This document shows positions 13,261 to 13,307 of a stretch of DNA of 13,307 bases, one piece after another. Source of the DNA: CAYMKL01 sp964390805. GTDB taxonomy: Bacteria > Chloroflexota > Anaerolineae > VGOG01. The first letter of the stretch is position 1, and each line of letters begins with the position of its first letter. The notes under the pieces were generated by a model. That model ran no database searches. It was given only the letters and a program-made list of their open reading frames with translations, and was not told where the DNA came from. The DNA is taken from contig CAYMKL010000172.1 in NCBI GenBank assembly GCA_964390805.1, positions 1 to 13,307 of the forward strand. The letters are read 5' to 3'. The position numbers and the translations under genes were made by a program.

Positions 13261-13307
13261 TCCGGTAACCCGTCCGCCGCTGGTGGGCGGCAGCGTCCAG
13301 TCCGAAA
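13261..13307. other. GC-rich unidentified sequence at the right edge
   Basis: Contains CCGCC (13274-13278) and GGCGG (13286-13290), a 5-bp stem around GCTGGTG. It is cut by the window edge. No coding frame or known RNA can be named. Confidence 0.25.

Noticed and set aside
1..13307. A new multi-gene defence or metabolic system
   Set aside because: The AlbA_2, PrsW-like, ABC-2 and helicase genes do not form a single functional unit by spacing or promoters. Only PrsW-like and permease genes are clearly coupled.

Overview
This is a GC-rich bacterial chromosomal window with six intact protein-coding genes, one gene open to the left edge, and one short gene remnant. No rRNA, tRNA, CRISPR array or transposase is visible. 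The gene types (Mfd, an MrfA/YprA-type Zn helicase, a PrsW-like membrane protein, a short ACT-less homoserine dehydrogenase) and the abundance of short dispersed palindromes, including one with the core CCTTCGACAAGCTCAGG, would fit a Chloroflexota-like or other environmental lineage. That placement is an inference and not secure.

Layout. On the plus strand, 16-1329 encodes a GAF-PAS-GGDEF diguanylate cyclase whose true start may lie left of the window. A broken AlbA_2 (Schlafen-like) N-terminus follows at 1383-1458, then mfd (1546-5160), the transcription-repair coupling factor. A 350-base gene-free stretch (5161-5512) holds three different repeats. On the minus strand lie an AlbA_2/ATPase/HTH regulator (5513-6955), an ABC-2 permease (7055-8173) tightly coupled to an upstream PrsW-like membrane protein (8181-9368) with a very good sigma-70-type promoter, and an MrfA/YprA-like helicase (9475-11757). 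A structured 360-base divergent intergenic region separates the helicase from plus-strand hom (12119-13153). The hom gene has a recognisable promoter and a hairpin-rich leader of about 107 nt. The right edge holds another inverted repeat and the start of unidentified GC-rich sequence.

Function. Two genes belong to DNA repair (mfd, and the MrfA-like helicase by family). The others are signalling (c-di-GMP), regulation, membrane export or proteolysis, and Thr/Met biosynthesis. They do not form one pathway, and I see no coherent new defence or metabolic system.

The most unusual feature is a layer of short repeats that has entered the genes themselves. Mfd carries two apparent in-frame insertions (a 33-base near-perfect palindrome and a C/G-rich inverted repeat). 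The AlbA_2 regulator carries a 69-base in-frame insert, and the PrsW-like protein carries a related element. Different degenerate tandem repeats (7-mer, 9/11-mer, and a CTCGTTCCTCATTG family) sit at or very near the 3' ends of most genes; in the helicase and the permease the stop codon lies inside the repeat.
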